Source of the DNA: Anaeramoeba flamelloides
Taxonomy: Eukaryota; Metamonada; Anaeramoebidae
Direction of reading: 5' to 3'
DNA length: 64,000 nucleotides
NCBI GenBank assembly: GCA_027625915.1
Contig: JANTQA010000036.1
Span: 243,501-307,500, forward strand
Below, piece after piece: positions 60,370 to 64,000 of the stretch; the first letter of the stretch is position 1; each line of letters opens with the position of its first letter. A model generated the notes under the pieces. That model was given only the letters and a program-made list of their open reading frames with translations, ran no database searches and was not told the DNA's origin. A program made the position numbers and the translations under genes.

Positions 60370-60640
60370 AAAACAACAACCCATTTTTATCAAGAACACT
60401 CAAAAAAACAGCCACGATCCTTTTATTTAAAATTTTATCATTTAATTATTTCTAAGAAATCGTGAATACTTCGTTGAGAGGTAGTATTGTTTTAGTAACT
60501 GCCATTTTTTTTCTTTTTGATCGAATCTTTTACTTTATCTTGATAATTTTTGTTTTGATCTTTTCTTTGTATTTTTAAGTTATCCATACTGGACAGTTTC
60601 TATCCTTCCAGTATTAGTAGGTAACCACTTGTTTTTTCTT
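60370..60640 (-). pseudogene. Duplicated module copy 2, more decayed
   Basis: It has the same leader hairpin and an ATG at 60505 (MAVTKTILPLNE). A GTATTC donor and an AAAAG acceptor at 60420 define a ~50-bp intron in phase 0. After splicing it reads DRGCFFECS then a stop, so only two of the cysteines remain. Confidence 0.3.
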
Positions 60641-61015
60641 CTTATTAACTCTTTTTTCCAATAAATAGGAAATTCAATAAATGAAAAAATAGAAAAAAAT
60701 CAAAAAAATTTATTTTTTATACTTTTTATTTTACCAAATTTACCTTTTTAAGTTTTTAGGTTCCTCCTCTTTCTGTTTTTTTTTTTTTTTTAAAGATGGT
60801 AGGTGTTTGGGAAAGGTAAAAGAATTAACAAAAAAAAAATCATTAGAAGAATTGGTAAACTTATTCATGGTTAGATCGTATGTAAACTTGAATTAACCAA
60901 AGTGACCGAAATAACTGAACTTTTACTGAATAAACTGAAATTGTTCTGATCCTGCTTTCCTTTCAATAAGATGGTTTTGTTACTTGGGGTGAGTTTAATA
61001 CTGTTATGTTGGTAT

Positions 61016-62051
61016 ATAAACTCCTTTTCAGTCAAAGGGGACAAGTTTTATTTAAGAAATAGGAACATATTCTATGAGTTTAATTCATTATTATTCCCAA
61101 ACTAAAATTTCAATTTTTATTTATTTATTTATTTATTTAGAGAAAGTAGTAATTAAAGAAAATTTATCAAATAAAAGAGAGAAGAAGAAAAAAAATTAAA
61201 ATATTAAAGTAAAAAAAATATTATATCATTTACATGACCAAATTAAAAATTATCTATATACTGAATACACAGACAGATCAAAAAAAAACATAGAAAGATT
61301 ATCGTTTATAGAAAAAAATTTCACAATTTGTGATTAATAATTCTTATTCCACAACTCTTATAGTGAGGCACTAGGTGCCTTAATTTATATATTTTTTATT
61401 TATTTATTTATAGAAAGGAGTAATTAAAGAAAATTTATCAAATAAAAAAAAAGAGAAGAAGAAAAATAATTAAAATATATATAAAAAATAAATTTATCAT
61501 TTTCATGACCAATTAGAAAACTTATATATTTTTTACTATTTTAAGTATTTTTTTTTTTTCACTTTCAAATTTCAATTTTTAGATCAAAATCATTTTTTCT
61601 CATTTTGTAAAAATATTTTTTTTTTTTTTTTTGTATTATGCTTTTTTTTTTTCTTTCTTTCTTTTCTTTTTTATTGTTTTTAAAAATTGAATTTAAAAAA
61701 AAATGTTGAAACTCCAAATTAATATTAAGAAAAGTGAGGATTTATATGTTTGTTAAAATTCTTTCATTCACAAGTAAAAAATCTTATTGTCAACAATTAT
61801 AAATTTTCTAAAGAATTTGAAAATTTTTGCATAATCAGTTCCAATGAAACTTCCCAAAAAATTTTTTAACATTTTTTGTTTTTTTTTTTTTGTAATTTAT
61901 GGTTTTTTCAGCTTTTCTTTTAGGATTATTGACTCTAATACTATTGTTTATTATTTCTCTTATTTGTAAACAATCAAAGTTTATTTGATTCTTAAAAATG
62001 AAGTGAATTTTTCATTTTTGGTTGGGTCTCTTTGAGTGAAATGGAGTTTAT
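61016..62051. mobile_element. Family C inverted-repeat element, copy 2, enlarged by an insertion
   Basis: It begins TATAAACTCCTTTTCAGTC and ends TTGAGTGAAATGGAGTTTA. 61550-61870 is the reverse complement of the interior of copy 1. The extra ~450 bp (61120-61530) contains two direct copies of a ~120-bp unit. Confidence 0.65.
61120..61525. repeat. Direct repeat pair (~120 bp) inside family C copy 2
   Basis: 61120-61250 and 61388-61520 share TTATTTATTTATTTA(T)AGA, GTAATTAAAGAAAATTTATC and a GAGAAGAAGAAAAA run. The spacer between them is ~140 bp. Confidence 0.6.
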
Positions 62052-64000
62052 TTTATTCGGTTTATAGGAAAAAAATATTTGGAAAACTTGTAAATAAAAA
62101 AATAAATGAAAAAATTAAAAAAAAAGTAAAAAAACAAAAAAGAAATTTTGGAAAAGAAATTATTATTCTAAAAAATCATTTTTTAGTCAATTTTTCCATC
62201 TATAAATATCTAATTTAAAACTTAATAAAATAATCTATTCCAGTTGATCTTATTGTTTTACAAATATTTAGACCTCTTTATTAAAACAAATTATTATAAT
62301 GATCCGAAATTTCAGAATCAACCACAAATCCATTCAACACGTCGGGGTTAATAAAAATTTTTAATTAAAGGGTTTTTTATTACAATAATAGTAATTCAAA
62401 ACTTAATACAAAGTTTTATTAATAATAATTATCAAATAGCGTTATTAATTTTATGATAAAAAAATAAATAAAAAAATATATTACTAAAAAATTGTCTTTT
62501 GTTTTTTATGATAAAATTTTATTAAATATTAAATCAAGAGAAAAATGAAATTTATTTCTTTAGGCCAAAATTAAAAGTTTAATTTGAATAATTTTCTAAA
62601 ACCTTTATTTAAGCAATAGAAAATACTACAAAAACAATAACAAAAAAATAGTAAAATAATTTCAATCTATTACATTGGAATTAAACAAATAAAAACTCAT
62701 CTAATAGAGAAAATAATTTAGTCTATAAATAAATAAAAATAAAAAATAACTTAAAAATATTATTCAAACTTAATGAAATAATCTTTGAAACAAAGATTTT
62801 TTTTAGAATTTTGTTATTAGTAAAAATATGAATAATATATTAGATAAAATTTGAATTTTATAATCTAAATTAATCCAGATCTTGGAAAATAATTTTTGAA
62901 ATATGTTCTCTTATTTAATAATATTGTTTATTGTATATCTAGATTTTAAAAAGTCTAAAATTAAAAAATAGTAAAAAATAAATAAAAAAATCAATTATTC
63001 ATCTGACTCGAACTATTGGCCAAATATTTTAAATTTGAAAAAAAATCTTGTTGAAAAAAAGTTCCAAATTTTACAATCAAAAAAAAATAATATTTTTTTT
63101 TTTCAAATTTAATTCTTATTTTTTTTTACTTTTTAAATTATTAAGAATCAAATAGATAATTCCCCTTAAATGGAAAATAACAGATTAAACAAATTTTCTA
63201 AGTGAAGTCAAAATATCTTTTGTAATGAATAAATTATTTGTAAAGTATTTTAGGCAATTTTGGGATATAAAAGGAACCAAATCAATTCCCAGTAAAGTAT
63301 GATTTGTTTTAATCATTAAAACTAAGAGGTTTTTGATGTATAGACAAACTTTTCAAAAAATCAAAAATAAATTTTTTTTGCATAATTTGGATGAAAAAAT
63401 AATAAAATCACATGAAACAAGAAAAATTTTTCAAAAGTTTAAGAATTTTTTTCAAGCTATTTTTTTATTTTAGGTAACTATACAATTTTTAATTATAAAA
63501 TTTTTCTAAGATAATTTTTTATAAATTCGATATCTTATAATTCTTTGATAACAATTCAAATTAAAAATTTTGTTTGAAATGCAATTAGTATATTCGGGTT
63601 TCTAAGGGTGATATATATATATATATATATTTGTATACGAAAATGTAAAGTCTTATAAAAATAAAAAAAATAATAATCAAAAAATAAAACTAGTAAATTA
63701 TTATGAGAATAAATTCTCCTTTATTTCACATTAAATTTAATTTATAATTAAAGATTTTAAAAAATAATTAATAAATTAATTTTTTTATTGTAAGGTAATT
63801 TTTAAAAAACGAAAGTACTAAGTTTTAAAAGGCTTTAAATATATTATTTCATGTCTTGCTTTAAACTGTTTTCGGGCCACTTTTTCAAACAATTTTTTGT
63901 ATTCACTTTTTTAAAATGACTGAATTATTGAATTGAGAATTAATATATTAAGAAATAATAATCAGAAAATTTTGAGTGGGCGAATTAAAAAAAAAAAAAA
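62052..64000. other. Gene-free right end of the window
   Basis: Extremely AT-rich with homopolymer tracts and one (AT)n. A 60-codon Lys-rich frame (62036-62218) partly overlaps the end of the family-C element and is not credible as a gene. Confidence 0.6.
63611..63631. repeat. (AT)n microsatellite
   Basis: About 10 AT units in the gene-free right end. Confidence 0.9.

Noticed and set aside
61120-61525. Direct repeats as LTRs of a small retroelement
   Set aside because: The units are ~120 bp and ~140 bp apart, with no coding sequence, primer site or polypurine tract. They sit inside a TIR element.

Overview
This window looks like nuclear DNA of an AT-rich free-living protist. The genes have spliceosomal introns (GTAAG/GTAAT donors, AG acceptors), the standard code with TAA stops, Asn/Lys-rich low-complexity linkers, and protein families typical of amoeboid protists: an LRR-PP2C phosphatase, an RCC1-BTB protein, a DENN-domain protein and a cadherin-like surface receptor. 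By inference the best guess is an Anaeramoeba-like metamonad, where RCC1/BTB and DENN genes are abundant. An amoebozoan or heterolobosean is not excluded.

Layout. 1-5.7 kb: gene-free, with five palindromic TA-flanked MITEs, part of a long-inverted-repeat element and a tRNA-like Pol III unit. 5.7-9.3 kb (-): LRR-PP2C gene. 9.3-15.1 kb: repeats. 15.1-19.2 kb (+): type I membrane receptor whose signal peptide lies on a separate small first exon. 19.2-24.8 kb: repeats and a LINE relic. 24.8-28.4 kb (+): RRP12 ribosome-biogenesis factor. 28.4-32 kb: nested repeats. 32.0-41.8 kb (-): one DENN-domain gene assembled here from three exons separated by 3.4 and 3.6 kb introns. 41.8-47.8 kb: hairpin repeats. 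47.8-48.9 kb (-): small three-exon coiled-coil gene. 49-52 kb: isolated exon-like pieces. 52.5-60.1 kb (+): RCC1-BTB gene split by a 5,967-bp intron. 60.1-64 kb: repeats and bare AT-rich DNA.

The genes do not form an operon or shared pathway. They cover signalling (PP2C, DENN, RCC1-BTB), the cell surface (receptor) and ribosome assembly (RRP12). The strongest structural theme is that small non-coding inverted-repeat elements of several families, often nested in one another, fill both the intergenic DNA and the giant introns. The largest is a ~4.9 kb segment with ~450-bp imperfect inverted ends inside the RCC1-BTB intron. No CRISPR array, virus-like element or LTR element was recognised.
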